Source: Salinicoccus hispanicus (lineage in GTDB: Bacteria; Bacillota; Bacilli; Staphylococcales; Salinicoccaceae). From it: DNA of 64,000 nt. The DNA is taken from NCBI RefSeq assembly GCF_009831115.1, contig NZ_WUUK01000001.1:434001-498000 (forward strand). The letters run 5' to 3'. The notes under the pieces were generated by a model. It did no database searches. It saw only the letters and a list, made by a program, of their open reading frames with translations, and had not been told where the DNA came from. The first letter of the stretch is position 1; every line of letters begins with the position of its first letter. Position numbers and translations under genes: made by a program. Positions 41,456 to 50,636 of this stretch are shown piece after piece.

Positions 41456-42742
41456 CTACTGCGTCAATCCTGCCATCCACATGGAAAGTTGCGGTATGAA
41501 CGCAATCAGCATGAGGCATATCACCATGATGATGATGAAAGGAATGACAGCGACTGTCGTCTTCTCTATCTGGACATTACCGACACTCGAGGCTACGAAC
41601 AGATTGACACCAAGTGGCGGTGTGACGAATCCGATTGCGAGTGCGACAACGAGAATGATGCCGAAATGGATCGGGTCGACTCCGACTGCAGTGACGACGG
41701 GCAGCAGAATCGGTGTGAGTACGACGAGTGCAGATATTGTATCAATGAACATCCCGACGACGAGCAGGAACACAATGACGATGAACAATATGGCAACCGG
41801 GTTGGATGACAGGTTGGTCAAGTACGTTGCGATACTGTTCGGTATCTGCTCGAGCGTCATGAAGAATGCGAATGATACGGAAAAGCTGATGATGATCATG
41901 GTTGTGGCATTGATGATGATTGTTTCCATGAAACCGTCATAGATGGCTTTGAAGTCGAGCTCCTTATGTATGAAGATACCAACGATCAAAGCATACACGA
42001 CTGCGGTAACAGCTGCTTCTGTCGGCGTAAAAATCCCGCCATAGATCCCACCCAGTATGATAACCGGAATGAGCAAGGCCCATTTGGCTTCATATAATGC
42101 TTTTAATACATCCTTGAAGCTGAAGGATTGATTATCCTCTGATGGCTTGTATCCTTTGGCTTTCGATATGAAGTAGGCAGTCAACATGATGGCTACACCG
42201 ACCAGCAGTCCGGGGAGAATGCCTGCCATGAACAGGGCACCGACCGAGACATTTCCGACGGCACCATATAATACGAGCGGAATACTCGGAGGAATGATGA
42301 CACCAATGGAGCCTGCAGTGGCGGGCACAGCGGAGGCAAATCCCTGGTCATAGTTTTTGGCGATCATGGCAGGAATCATGAACCCGCCAATTGCTGCAAC
42401 TGTAGCAGGACCGGAGCCGGCAATAGCAGCGAAGAACATGCAGGCGACGATTGTAACGAGTGATAGTCCACCGGTCATCCATCCAACAAGTGTCGATGCC
42501 AAGTCCAGCAGTCTTTTCGATATTCCGCCTTTTCCCATCAGGACACCCGCAAGTATGAAGAACGGGATAGCTAGAAGCGGGAATGAATCAAGGGATGTGA
42601 AAGCTTTCTGTGCAATTAGACTGATGGGTAGATCCGTACCGAACCAGATGGCTGCGAGTGCAGAAACGCCCAGGGAAATGGCGATCGGTACACCGATCAG
42701 GAAGCATATTATGAAAACGCCGAATAATATCAATACTGTCAT
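41456..42742 (-). CDS. dctM: TRAP transporter large permease
   Basis: A 428-residue permease of about 12 spans that forms the sodium-driven channel of a TRAP uptake system. Marks are GSGPATVAAIGGFMIPAMI, the FTPTEAA region, and the IGFVTPPLGVNLF end. The ATG overlaps the dctQ stop. It is the last gene of a three-gene operon dctP-dctQ-dctM. A degraded second copy of its last 60 or so codons lies at 39348. Confidence 0.9.
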   Translation of the reverse strand: MTVLILFGVFIICFLIGVPIAISLGVSALAAIWFGTDLPISLIAQKAFTSLDSFPLLAIPFFILAGVLMGKGGISKRLLDLASTLVGWMTGGLSLVTIVACMFFAAIAGSGPATVAAIGGFMIPAMIAKNYDQGFASAVPATAGSIGVIIPPSIPLVLYGAVGNVSVGALFMAGILPGLLVGVAIMLTAYFISKAKGYKPSEDNQSFSFKDVLKALYEAKWALLIPVIILGGIYGGIFTPTEAAVTAVVYALIVGIFIHKELDFKAIYDGFMETIIINATTMIIISFSVSFAFFMTLEQIPNSIATYLTNLSSNPVAILFIVIVFLLVVGMFIDTISALVVLTPILLPVVTAVGVDPIHFGIILVVALAIGFVTPPLGVNLFVASSVGNVQIEKTTVAVIPFIIIMVICLMLIAFIPQLSMWMAGLTQ

Positions 42743-43233
42743 TGTACTGCCTCCTCGTTCTCATCATAGTCTTTCCTGTAGATATCGTTCATCTGCTGCA
42801 CAAGTCTTACCATCATACTCAGCGCTCCGAGTGGAACAGCGAGGTAGGATAGCCAGAACGGAATCTGGGTGGCAGGGGCGACTTGTCCATACTGTAGTGT
42901 CGTCAGCACAAGCTGTGTGCCGAAGATGGCAACAAACAGTACAAGCAGGAACCATATGACCAGTGCGACCATATCCATGATCTTTCTCGGCGTTCCTTTG
43001 AACAGGTCAATGAAAGCAGTCACTTTAATATGTTTTCTCAACTTCACTGCATACCCGGCGCCAACCCATACCTGAAAGATGTGTATATGTCTGGCTGCCT
43101 CCTCTGTCCAACTCGGTGCACTCTGGAATATATAGCGTCCGATGACCTGACCGAAAATGAGCGCAACCATCAGGGCGAGGGTGGAGATGAGGAACCATTC
43201 TTCAATTCGATTCAGTTTTTTTATCATTGTCAT
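42739..43233 (-). CDS. dctQ: TRAP transporter small permease
   Basis: A 164-residue four-span protein, the partner of DctM. The EEAARHIHIFQVWVGAGYAVK segment (residues about 41-61) is the DctQ signature. It overlaps dctM by four bases and is preceded 29 bases earlier by dctP. Its role is to stabilise the large permease and to dock the loaded binding protein. Confidence 0.88.
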   Translation of the reverse strand: MTMIKKLNRIEEWFLISTLALMVALIFGQVIGRYIFQSAPSWTEEAARHIHIFQVWVGAGYAVKLRKHIKVTAFIDLFKGTPRKIMDMVALVIWFLLVLFVAIFGTQLVLTTLQYGQVAPATQIPFWLSYLAVPLGALSMMVRLVQQMNDIYRKDYDENEEAVQ

Positions 43234-43262
43234 GCTCCTTCTATGGACGGAATTAAAGCATT

Positions 43263-44267
43263 TTATTCTTCTATGGCTTCGAACAGTTCATCTATCAAGT
43301 TATTGCCAAGCTTATCATCATACTTTTCGAACACCGGTTCAGTCGCTTCGATGAATTTCTGACGCTCGGCTTCAGTAATTTCATTCACCTGGACCCCTTC
43401 ATCCTTCAGCACTTCGAGATATTCTTCATCCTGTTCCTGCGCCAGTTTCCGCTGCTCTTCACGGAACATGATGGAAGCGTCCATGACGACCTGCTGCAAA
43501 TCTTCCGGCAGATCCTGATAGAAGTCATCATTCATCAAGAGAGCAGTCGGCATATAGTATTGGCCGGTCAGACTCATATAGTCCTGTACTTCATAAAGGT
43601 TGCTGGTGTAGTAGAGTGAAATTGGCCCTTCCATTGCATCATACGTCCCTTGCTGCAGTGCAGTATACATCTCCCCGAACGCAAATGGAGAAGCATTGGC
43701 GCCTAATGCTTTGAAGATGTCCGTCTGTACCGGACTTTCCAGAGTTCTGAACTTCAGTCCTTCAAGGTCTGACGGTTCGTAGACCGGTCCTTCATTATTC
43801 GTAATATGGCGGAAACCATTCTCTGCAAATACAAGGCCTTTCAAGTTGTCTTCCTCGAGCCCATCAAGCAGGCTTTGCCCGAATTCACCGTCCAGGACCT
43901 TATAGGCTTCCTCGTGGTTGTCAAAAAGGAATGGCAGATCAAGCACCATGAAATTCTGGTTGAAGGAGGACACAACCGCAAGAGCAGGTATGGTCATTTC
44001 CACGTTGCCCAGCTGAACAGCCTCAACCGCCTCCCGATCGGAAGGAAACAGCGACCCGCTTGGGTAGAGCTCGACTTCAAGCCTGCCGTCCGACTCCTGT
44101 TCAACCTGTGCCACAAACTTTTCTGCAATAATATGAGAAGAGTGAGTTGGGGAAACAAGGTAGGCCATTCGTATGATTGTCTTTCCGGAAGTTTCATTCT
44201 CATTGGGGCGACCACAGGAAGCAAGGACCACTATCAGTACAAGTGCGAGATAAATTAATTTTTTCAT
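43263..44267 (-). CDS. dctP: TRAP transporter substrate-binding protein (lipoprotein)
   Basis: A 334-residue solute-binding protein of the DctP/TAXI-like fold. The signal peptide is MKKLIYLALVLIVVLASC with lipobox at C18. FRTLESPVQTDIFKALGANASPFAFGEMYTALQ carries the conserved Arg that anchors a substrate carboxylate in DctP proteins, so the ligand is probably an organic acid. A GTG at 44276 is an alternative start; ATG 44267 gives a standard signal peptide. First gene of the TRAP operon. The ligand is not identified. Confidence 0.88.
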   Translation of the reverse strand: MKKLIYLALVLIVVLASCGRPNENETSGKTIIRMAYLVSPTHSSHIIAEKFVAQVEQESDGRLEVELYPSGSLFPSDREAVEAVQLGNVEMTIPALAVVSSFNQNFMVLDLPFLFDNHEEAYKVLDGEFGQSLLDGLEEDNLKGLVFAENGFRHITNNEGPVYEPSDLEGLKFRTLESPVQTDIFKALGANASPFAFGEMYTALQQGTYDAMEGPISLYYTSNLYEVQDYMSLTGQYYMPTALLMNDDFYQDLPEDLQQVVMDASIMFREEQRKLAQEQDEEYLEVLKDEGVQVNEITEAERQKFIEATEPVFEKYDDKLGNNLIDELFEAIEE

Positions 44268-44442
44268 AATAGACACATCTTTCTGATTGAAGGATAGTAG
44301 TTGATGAAGTGGAAACTTAACATAATAGTATAATCATTAATCTGATAAATGCATATGTAATCAACTTAATATATAAATATGCTATAGCATTTTAATAAAT
44401 TTGTAAAGATTGCAAATATAATATGGATGAGGAGACATGATA

Positions 44443-45174
44443 ATGAAATTTATCGGAATCGATCTTGCATGGACTTACAAGAATGAAACGGGAATCTGCA
44501 TACTTGATGAATCGGGGCAGGTTGAGAGACTGGATTCTGCAGTTTTCAGCAATGCAGATATTACGGAAATCATAATGGCTTATCAGGGTGAATCTTTGAC
44601 AATAGCAATCGATGCACCACTCATCGTAAACAATGAGTCCGGTGGACGAGGCGCTGAAGGCGCGCTGATGCGTGCCAGAATAAATGAGCATAGACTGTTT
44701 GCCTTCAACTCGAGCAGAAATTACTTGAATAAGACCTTTGGTGATATACGAGGGGAAACACTCATGAGTGAAATTCAGCAAGCATTGCCACATATTCAGA
44801 TCGGGTTCAGCCGCACTACAACAAATATTGTAGAAACCTTTCCGACTGGAATCTGTTGCGGGCTTTTTCCTGATATGTTTCCTATCAGATATAAAAAGAA
44901 AAGAAAAATGTCCTTCGAAGAATCATGTGATGAGATGGACAGGCTGATAGACCGATTCAACCAGATTGAAAATACTGGGAATATCTGCGGCCTGATGATG
45001 AAACTCGACAAAGGAAGCATGCCCTATACGCGCAGATTGCATAAACATATCGAAGATAAGATCGATGCATTTCTTTGTGCATATGCCATGTATACCATTT
45101 ATAAGGAGCAGTCACAAATGAATGTATACGGCAATACTGATGATGGCTTCATTCTCATACCCGTAAAAATGTAG
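44443..45174 (+). CDS. DUF429-domain protein
   Basis: A 243-residue protein of DUF429, which adopts an RNase H-like fold. The N-terminus KFIGIDLAWTYKNETGICIL and IAIDAPLIV provide the two Asp residues of this fold, and VETFPTGICCGLFP and KIDAFLCAYAMYTIY follow as in the family. The function is unknown. The ATG at 44443 is used because GAGGAG lies eight bases before it; an ATG six bases earlier is too close. Confidence 0.7.
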   Translation: MKFIGIDLAWTYKNETGICILDESGQVERLDSAVFSNADITEIIMAYQGESLTIAIDAPLIVNNESGGRGAEGALMRARINEHRLFAFNSSRNYLNKTFGDIRGETLMSEIQQALPHIQIGFSRTTTNIVETFPTGICCGLFPDMFPIRYKKKRKMSFEESCDEMDRLIDRFNQIENTGNICGLMMKLDKGSMPYTRRLHKHIEDKIDAFLCAYAMYTIYKEQSQMNVYGNTDDGFILIPVKM

Positions 45175-45185
45175 ATACTTCAAAT

Positions 45186-45262
45186 ATATTTAACAGATTA
45201 TGTTAAATATATTGACTGAAAATTCTGTAACATATATTATGATAATTAAGAATGCGCTTACA
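45186..45262 (+). promoter_or_regulatory. fdhA promoter with upstream palindrome and cre-like site
   Basis: TTGACT at 45212-45217, a 17-base spacer and TATTAT at 45235-45240 form the promoter. Immediately upstream is the palindrome ATATTTAACA-5-TGTTAAATAT (45186-45210). Downstream, at 45249-45262, the reverse strand reads TGTAAGCGCATTCT, matching cre at 13 of 14 positions at the expected start of transcription. Confidence 0.6.
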
Positions 45263-45396
45263 TATTTGGTTTGATATGGTCTAGCTCATTCATCAAAAGG
45301 AGATCCAGGCCTTACAGGCTTTGATACATCATCATGAAAGGAGCTCAAAGACAGCTGTAGCAGTGGGAGAAATCAAACATAAACAGGAGGGGTATA

Positions 45397-46611
45397 ATGC
45401 AAGGAAATCGTGGTGTAGTCTATACTGGAGCAGGCAGTGTTGAAGTAAGGGATATCGAGTATCCGGATCTCGTACTTAAAGCAGGACCGGGTGTTCCAGA
45501 ATCAAATGTTGGACGTAAATGTGAACACGGCGTTATTTTGAAAGTCATTACCACCAATATCTGTGGCAGTGACCAGCATATGGTCAGAGGACGGACAACG
45601 GCGCCTGAAGGGCTGGTACTCGGTCACGAGATTCTCGGAGAAGTCATTGAAGTCGGCAGAGATGTGGAGTTTGTCAAAAAAGGGGATATTGCTTCCGTAC
45701 CTTTCAATATTGCATGTGGACGCTGTGTCATGTGCCGCGAACAGAAAACACACATATGTCTAAATACGAACCCGGAACGTGCCGGTGCAGCATATGGATA
45801 TGTCGATATGGGCGGCTGGGTAGGCGGCCAGTCCGAATATGTCATGGTACCTTATGCAGATTTCCAGCTGCTCGTCTTCCCGGATCGTGATATGGCTTTG
45901 GAGAAGGTGCTTGATCTGACGATGCTTTCGGATATTTTCCCGACAGGCTATCATGGCGCCTATTCAGCAGGTGTAAAAACAGGTTCCACTGTATATATTG
46001 CAGGCGCGGGCCCGGTAGGCCTTGCTGCTGCCCACTCGGCACAACTGCTCGGAGCTTCAAGGGTCATCGTCGGCGATCTGCAGGATGATCGTCTGAAGCA
46101 GGCGGAGAGCTTTGGCTGTGAGACAGTGAATGTTTCGAAGCACGACCGACTGGGAGAACAGATTGAACAGATCCTCGGCACACAGGAAGTGGACTGCGCC
46201 GTCGATGCTGTTGGTTTCGAAGCCTCTGGCCACGGCTCAGGTGGCGGAGAGCAACCAGCTGCCGTCCTCAACAGCATCATGGATATTACTACGGCAGGAG
46301 GCAAGCTCGGAATTCCAGGCCTTTATGTCACGGAAGATCCGGGTGCAGAAGATAAAGAAGCGCAGCAGGGGACATTGAAAGTGCGTCTCGGACTCGGATG
46401 GGCGAAGGCACATACTTTCGTCACCGGCCAGACGCCGGCAATGCAATACAACCGCGATCTGATGAAGTCGATCCTCTCAGGGCGTGCAAATATTGCCAAA
46501 GCCGTCAATGCCACCGTCATCAGTCTGGATGAAGCACCTGATGGCTACAAGGATTTTGATAAAGGGGCTGCAAAGAAATTTGTCATCGATCCGCACGGAT
46601 ATTTGAAGTGA
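45397..46611 (+). CDS. fdhA: Zinc-dependent alcohol dehydrogenase, glutathione-independent formaldehyde dehydrogenase type
   Basis: A 404-residue enzyme like Pseudomonas FdhA, which dismutates or oxidises formaldehyde with tightly bound NAD. Catalytic zinc ligands are in NICGSDQHMV and LGHEILGEV. The structural zinc is bound by CGRCVMCREQKTHIC. The NAD site is GAGPVGLAA near residue 205, followed by the GD acidic end. The long SGHGSGGGEQPAAVL loop and TLKVRLGLGWAKAHTF are typical of this subgroup. An AACAGGAGGGG site precedes the ATG. Promoter and a cre-like site are upstream. Substrate preference is inferred. Confidence 0.82.
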   Translation: MQGNRGVVYTGAGSVEVRDIEYPDLVLKAGPGVPESNVGRKCEHGVILKVITTNICGSDQHMVRGRTTAPEGLVLGHEILGEVIEVGRDVEFVKKGDIASVPFNIACGRCVMCREQKTHICLNTNPERAGAAYGYVDMGGWVGGQSEYVMVPYADFQLLVFPDRDMALEKVLDLTMLSDIFPTGYHGAYSAGVKTGSTVYIAGAGPVGLAAAHSAQLLGASRVIVGDLQDDRLKQAESFGCETVNVSKHDRLGEQIEQILGTQEVDCAVDAVGFEASGHGSGGGEQPAAVLNSIMDITTAGGKLGIPGLYVTEDPGAEDKEAQQGTLKVRLGLGWAKAHTFVTGQTPAMQYNRDLMKSILSGRANIAKAVNATVISLDEAPDGYKDFDKGAAKKFVIDPHGYLK

Positions 46612-46629
46612 TGCTTTGAAATGATACAC

Positions 46630-46669
46630 TGTAATTACTGGTATATCCTATAATATTCCAGTAATTACA
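46630..46669 (+). promoter_or_regulatory. Palindrome enclosing a -10 box
   Basis: Perfect 12-base arms TGTAATTACTGG (46630-46641) and CCAGTAATTACA (46658-46669) flank a loop that contains TATAAT at 46649-46654. It lies 23 bases before the following gene. It could be a terminator for fdhA, an operator, or both. Confidence 0.45.
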
Positions 46670-46691
46670 TACATAGTTTTAGGAGGATTCC

Positions 46692-47060
46692 ATGAAATGG
46701 TTCAGATACAGTCTGCCGATTCTTATGATGTTGTATCCGATTGTCTGGTTTGTAATCATCTTGAATATGACTGATGATGTTCCATTTATTGCAGCTATTA
46801 TTGTCATGACAGCAGGTATTATGATTAGTCCAGACATTAAAAAGCGTTTTTCAGAAAACATGACACTTGATGCCCTAATTAGTAGGATTCTATTTTCAAC
46901 TGCTCTTATAGGATTGATTACACATAACCTGGTTACTGAACTTACAATAAATCAGTTTATCGTTATATTTCTAGCAGTATATTTCACTTCGGAACTGATG
47001 CTTTATAAATTCGCTCCGCTTAGAAGATCAGTCGTCAGCATGGCAGAATCCACTCATTAA
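46692..47060 (+). CDS. Hypothetical four-span membrane protein
   Basis: A 122-residue protein with spans at about residues 6-24, 30-45, 62-82 and 87-103, and a basic segment KFAPLRRSVVS. An AGGAGG site precedes the ATG. No family recognised. It sits behind the palindrome at 46630 and has its own terminator. Confidence 0.55.
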   Translation: MKWFRYSLPILMMLYPIVWFVIILNMTDDVPFIAAIIVMTAGIMISPDIKKRFSENMTLDALISRILFSTALIGLITHNLVTELTINQFIVIFLAVYFTSELMLYKFAPLRRSVVSMAESTH

Positions 47061-47063
47061 AAT

Positions 47064-47094
47064 ACTCCATGCAGCCTGGCTGCATGGAGTTTCA
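47064..47094. terminator. Bidirectional terminator
   Basis: Perfect arms ACTCCATGCAG and CTGCATGGAGT around CCTGG, between convergent genes. Confidence 0.8.
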
Positions 47095-47101
47095 TTCTAT
47101 A

Positions 47102-47593
47102 CTATTCTTCTATAAATCTGCTCAGGAACTGTCGCCCTTCAAGGTTCATGAAGTCTACACCGAACAGCACAAGGATTGAAAGCCCCAGTGTCCATGCAAT
47201 GACACTCAGTGTCACCCAGAAGAAGGTTGCTTTCTGACTGCCTCCCAGTATCAAAGCCATCAGTGCAGTGAAATGGCTGCCGACAAAAAAGGGACCGATG
47301 AATGCGAGGCCGGGCAGTCCAAATCTGTTCCATATGTCTTCAGCACGCTTTGACTTCCTGCTCTTCTCCTGACCTTTTCTTTCCTGGCGTTCGAGATACC
47401 ATTGTTTGATGCGGTCGACCAGTATAATGAGTAGCAGCAAGGTTACCAGATTACCTAAAATTCCAATAATCAATGTCAGAACAAAATTCATACCGCCGAG
47501 AATACCGACGGGTACGACAACAAATGCTTCGAATAAAGGCACTGCAGAAAGTAGAAAGACGATTATGTAGGCAATGATCAGTGATGTATTCAT
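47102..47593 (-). CDS. Small multidrug export protein family (DUF/PF06695-like)
   Basis: A 163-residue membrane protein with spans near residues 6-25, 33-58, 95-116 and 120-146. The motifs PLFEAFVVVPVGI and RFGLPGLAFIGPFFVGSHFTALMALILGGS match the small multidrug export (Sm_multidrug_ex) family; the actual cargo is poorly established. A charged loop RQERKGQEKSRKSKRAED is cytosolic. A TTGGAGG site precedes the ATG. Confidence 0.75.
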   Translation of the reverse strand: MNTSLIIAYIIVFLLSAVPLFEAFVVVPVGILGGMNFVLTLIIGILGNLVTLLLLIILVDRIKQWYLERQERKGQEKSRKSKRAEDIWNRFGLPGLAFIGPFFVGSHFTALMALILGGSQKATFFWVTLSVIAWTLGLSILVLFGVDFMNLEGRQFLSRFIEE

Positions 47594-47724
47594 TCTTGAC
47601 CTCCAAGTGTTGATTTTAGCCTATTTTAACACAAAGTGTTCAGGCGGAAGACTCGTTGGATGTTTGAAAAGCTTAAAAACGTCTATTACATACTAGATAT
47701 GCAGTGTGACAGGAGGAATTTTGA

Positions 47725-47997
47725 ATGGATATAAAAAAAGGTGATAACATGTTTTTTGTCGGGGAAGATGAACTGAATCCCGAAGCAAAAATTGTTTTCA
47801 GTGTAGATGATGATCAGGATTATGTTGTTCAGGAGACGCAAGTTAATGACGAACTGGGCGGCCAGGGAGTCGGTAATCAGCTGGTCGAGACAATGGCTGA
47901 ATTTGCACAGCAGGAAGAGAGAAAAATCGTACCGCTTTGCCCGTTTGCGAAAGATGTCATGGAAAAGGACGACAGCATGAAACAATTAATCAAATAG
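47725..47997 (+). CDS. Short GNAT-like protein (YjdJ / Acetyltransf_CG)
   Basis: A 90-residue minimal GNAT of the YjdJ type. TQVNDELGGQGVGNQLVETM is the acetyl-CoA loop and VPLCPFAKDVMEK is the conserved end. The length matches these one-domain proteins. GGAGG-like AGGAGGA lies before the ATG. Function unknown. Confidence 0.75.
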   Translation: MDIKKGDNMFFVGEDELNPEAKIVFSVDDDQDYVVQETQVNDELGGQGVGNQLVETMAEFAQQEERKIVPLCPFAKDVMEKDDSMKQLIK

Positions 47998-48006
47998 TGA
48001 TTTTGT

Positions 48007-48036
48007 ACCAGGGGATGAACATCCCCTGGTTTTTTC
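48007..48036 (+). terminator. Terminator after the YjdJ-like gene
   Basis: Perfect arms ACCAGGGGAT and ATCCCCTGGT around GAAC, followed by TTTTTT. Confidence 0.9.
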
Positions 48037-48084
48037 TGTATAATGGCTTATAAAAGTGTTTTGATCTTGAAAGGATGAAGTAGT

Positions 48085-50268
48085 TTGGCTAAAAGTGTAG
48101 TACTCGCCGAAAAACCTTCTGTGGCAAGAGATATTGCGAAAGTATTGAACTGCCATAGAAAAGGAAATGGATTTATAGAAGGAGATCGTCACATTGTAAC
48201 GTGGGCCCTCGGTCATCTGGTGACGCTGGCTGATCCTGAAAGCTATGATAGCAAATATAAGACATGGAAGCTTGACGATCTGCCGATGCTGCCGGACCCG
48301 CTCAGACTGACGGTCATCAAGAAAGCGGGTGGACAGTTCAATGCAGTCAAGTCGCAACTGCTCAGAAAAGATGTCGATAAAGTCATCATTGCTACAGATG
48401 CAGGTCGTGAAGGGGAGCTGGTTGCCCGCTGGATAATCAAAAAAGCGAAAGTGAACAAGCCGATCGAACGTCTGTGGATCTCTTCAGTGACCGACAAGGC
48501 AATCAAGGAAGGTTTCGAGAACCTGAAGCCCGGCAAGAATTACGAAAATCTGTATGAAGCGGCAGTGGCGCGCTTTGAGGCCGACTGGTATATCGGTCTG
48601 AATGCCTCCCGGGCCCTGACGACGAAGTTCAATGCCCAGCTCAACTGCGGGCGCGTCCAGACGCCGACACTCGCCATGATAGAGAGCAGGGAAGAGGAGA
48701 TCAGGAATTTCAACCCGAAAACCTACTATGGTGTCGAGATCATCACAGATGATCTCAAGCTGACATGGCAGGATGATAAAGGAAATAGCAGAAGCTTTGA
48801 TAAGGAAAAGATCGATGCCATTGCCGACAGGACGGATGGCAATGTGATGACGGTCGACTCTGTCGAGAAGAAGCCGAAGAAGACATTTGCACCTGGCCTG
48901 TATGATCTGACTGAGCTTCAAAGGGATGCCAACAAGCAGTTCGGATTTTCTGCAAAGGAGACATTGAATGTACTCCAGGGCCTATACGAGCGGCATAAAG
49001 TGGTCACCTACCCAAGGACTGACTCAAGATATCTGTCGCAGGATATTGTTCCGACGTTGCCTGAAAGACTGAAAGCATGTGGCATCGGTGACTATCGTGC
49101 CACAGCAACCCGTATTCTAAGAGGCAAGATCCAGGCAAACAAGTCGTTTGTCGACGACAGCAAGGTCAGTGATCACCATGCCATCATCCCCACTGAAAAT
49201 CATGTTCATATGAGCGACTTCAATGAAAAGGAACGTAGACTATATGATCTGATCATCAAAAGATTCCTTGCGGTCCTGTTGCCTCCACATGAGTTCGAGC
49301 AGGTCACTGTAAAAGCCAATGCCGGCAGTGAAACGTTTACCGCCAGAGGCAGAACCGTCCAGAAGGAAGGCTGGAAAGCCGCCTATTCAAACAAATATGA
49401 GGACGAGGTGCAGGATGACATCAAAGACCAGCATCTGCCCCAGTTGAAAAAAGGAGACACTCTTAATGTTCTGCGTATCAGCGGAACATCAGGCCAGACG
49501 AGTGCGCCTGCACGCTTCACTGAAGCGACCTTGCTGTCAGCCATGGAGAGTCCAGCCAAGTACATGGAAGTGCAGGATAGGAAGCTGAAGGAAATACTGG
49601 ATTCCACTGGTGGCCTTGGTACCGTTGCAACACGTGCGGACATCATTGATAAGCTGTTCAACGCATTCATGATCGAGAAGAATGGACAATCAATCAAAAT
49701 TACATCAAAAGGCAGACAGCTGCTTGATCTTGTACCGGATGCGCTCAAATCACCTGCGACGACGGCAGTATGGGAACAGAAACTTGAAAGCATCGCCAAA
49801 GGACGCCTGAAGAAGGAAGATTTCATCCAGGAGATGAAATCTCACACGAAAGAAATTACAAAGGAAATCAAAAACAGCGATAAGAAGTATAAGCACGATA
49901 ATATTTCCGGCAAGTCTTGCCCTGACTGTGGCAAGCCGCTCCTTGAGGTCAATGGCAAGAAGGGCAAGATGCTCGTCTGCCAGGATAGGGAATGTGGCCA
50001 CCGTAAAAATGTTGCCAGAGTGACCAATGCCCGCTGTCCAAAATGCAAAAAGAAAATGACGTTGAGCGGAGAAGGCGAAGGTCAGATCTTTACTTGCACA
50101 TGCGGCCATAGAGAAAAGCTATCAGCATTTGAAGCAAGAAGGAAGAAAGAAGGCCGCGGTAAAGTCGACAAGCGCACTGTCAAAAAGTATATGAAAGAGC
50201 AGGAAGCGGACGAGCCGATCAACAACGCACTTGCGGAAAAGCTTAAAGCATTGAATCTCGATAAGTAG
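48085..50268 (+). CDS. topB: DNA topoisomerase III
   Basis: A 727-residue type IA topoisomerase that unlinks single strands and resolves replication and recombination intermediates. The TOPRIM domain has VLAEKPSVARDI and DAGREGELVARWI. The active tyrosine is Y309 in VVTYPRTDSRYLS. The C-terminus holds two zinc-ribbon segments (CPDCGKPLL...CQDRECGHRK and CPKCKKKM...CTCGH). The start is TTG after AAGGATG. A small membrane protein gene follows. Confidence 0.94.
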   Translation: MAKSVVLAEKPSVARDIAKVLNCHRKGNGFIEGDRHIVTWALGHLVTLADPESYDSKYKTWKLDDLPMLPDPLRLTVIKKAGGQFNAVKSQLLRKDVDKVIIATDAGREGELVARWIIKKAKVNKPIERLWISSVTDKAIKEGFENLKPGKNYENLYEAAVARFEADWYIGLNASRALTTKFNAQLNCGRVQTPTLAMIESREEEIRNFNPKTYYGVEIITDDLKLTWQDDKGNSRSFDKEKIDAIADRTDGNVMTVDSVEKKPKKTFAPGLYDLTELQRDANKQFGFSAKETLNVLQGLYERHKVVTYPRTDSRYLSQDIVPTLPERLKACGIGDYRATATRILRGKIQANKSFVDDSKVSDHHAIIPTENHVHMSDFNEKERRLYDLIIKRFLAVLLPPHEFEQVTVKANAGSETFTARGRTVQKEGWKAAYSNKYEDEVQDDIKDQHLPQLKKGDTLNVLRISGTSGQTSAPARFTEATLLSAMESPAKYMEVQDRKLKEILDSTGGLGTVATRADIIDKLFNAFMIEKNGQSIKITSKGRQLLDLVPDALKSPATTAVWEQKLESIAKGRLKKEDFIQEMKSHTKEITKEIKNSDKKYKHDNISGKSCPDCGKPLLEVNGKKGKMLVCQDRECGHRKNVARVTNARCPKCKKKMTLSGEGEGQIFTCTCGHREKLSAFEARRKKEGRGKVDKRTVKKYMKEQEADEPINNALAEKLKALNLDK

Positions 50269-50285
50269 TAAAGGGGATGGAATCA

Positions 50286-50534
50286 ATGAAACAGTATATT
50301 GTTACAGTGATCAGTTTCGCAGTGATTTTCTTTATCACGATGGTAGTAACGAATATGATATTGGTGCTGTTCATGCCGACGGGAGTCTATAATGCGTGGG
50401 AAGTGGCCGGTCAGCACTCCAGCCAGGTTGTTGCCTATGACAGCTTTTCCATGGTGCCAATCATCATCTCAGCAGTTGTTGCTCTTCTGGTCAGTTACTT
50501 CTTTTATAGGAAGTTTGCAACAACAACCTCTTAG
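50286..50534 (+). CDS. Small two-span membrane protein
   Basis: An 82-residue protein with spans at about residues 5-28 and 55-73, separated by a loop (YNAWEVAGQHSSQ). The start at 50286 is preferred, because AGGGG abuts an ATG nine bases earlier. No family recognised. It is 17 bases after topB and probably on the same transcript. Confidence 0.5.
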   Translation: MKQYIVTVISFAVIFFITMVVTNMILVLFMPTGVYNAWEVAGQHSSQVVAYDSFSMVPIIISAVVALLVSYFFYRKFATTTS

Positions 50535-50546
50535 ATGCCAGGTGGA

Positions 50547-50575
50547 TTGTATTTTCAATCATCCTATGGCATAAT
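50547..50575 (+). promoter_or_regulatory. Promoter upstream of the zinc-ribbon membrane protein
   Basis: TTGTAT at 50547-50552, a 17-base spacer and CATAAT at 50570-50575. A hairpin AAGGTGG...CCACCTT follows at about 50584-50618 in the leader. Confidence 0.5.
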
Positions 50576-50636
50576 ACCTCGACAAGGTGGGACGAAGACA
50601 GGATAATGTTGCCACCTTGGAAAAAGGAGAGGTACT

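Noticed and set aside
41408-41942. Frames on the plus strand over dctM
   Set aside because: Low-complexity Asp/Cys-rich translations opposite the intact TRAP permease gene.
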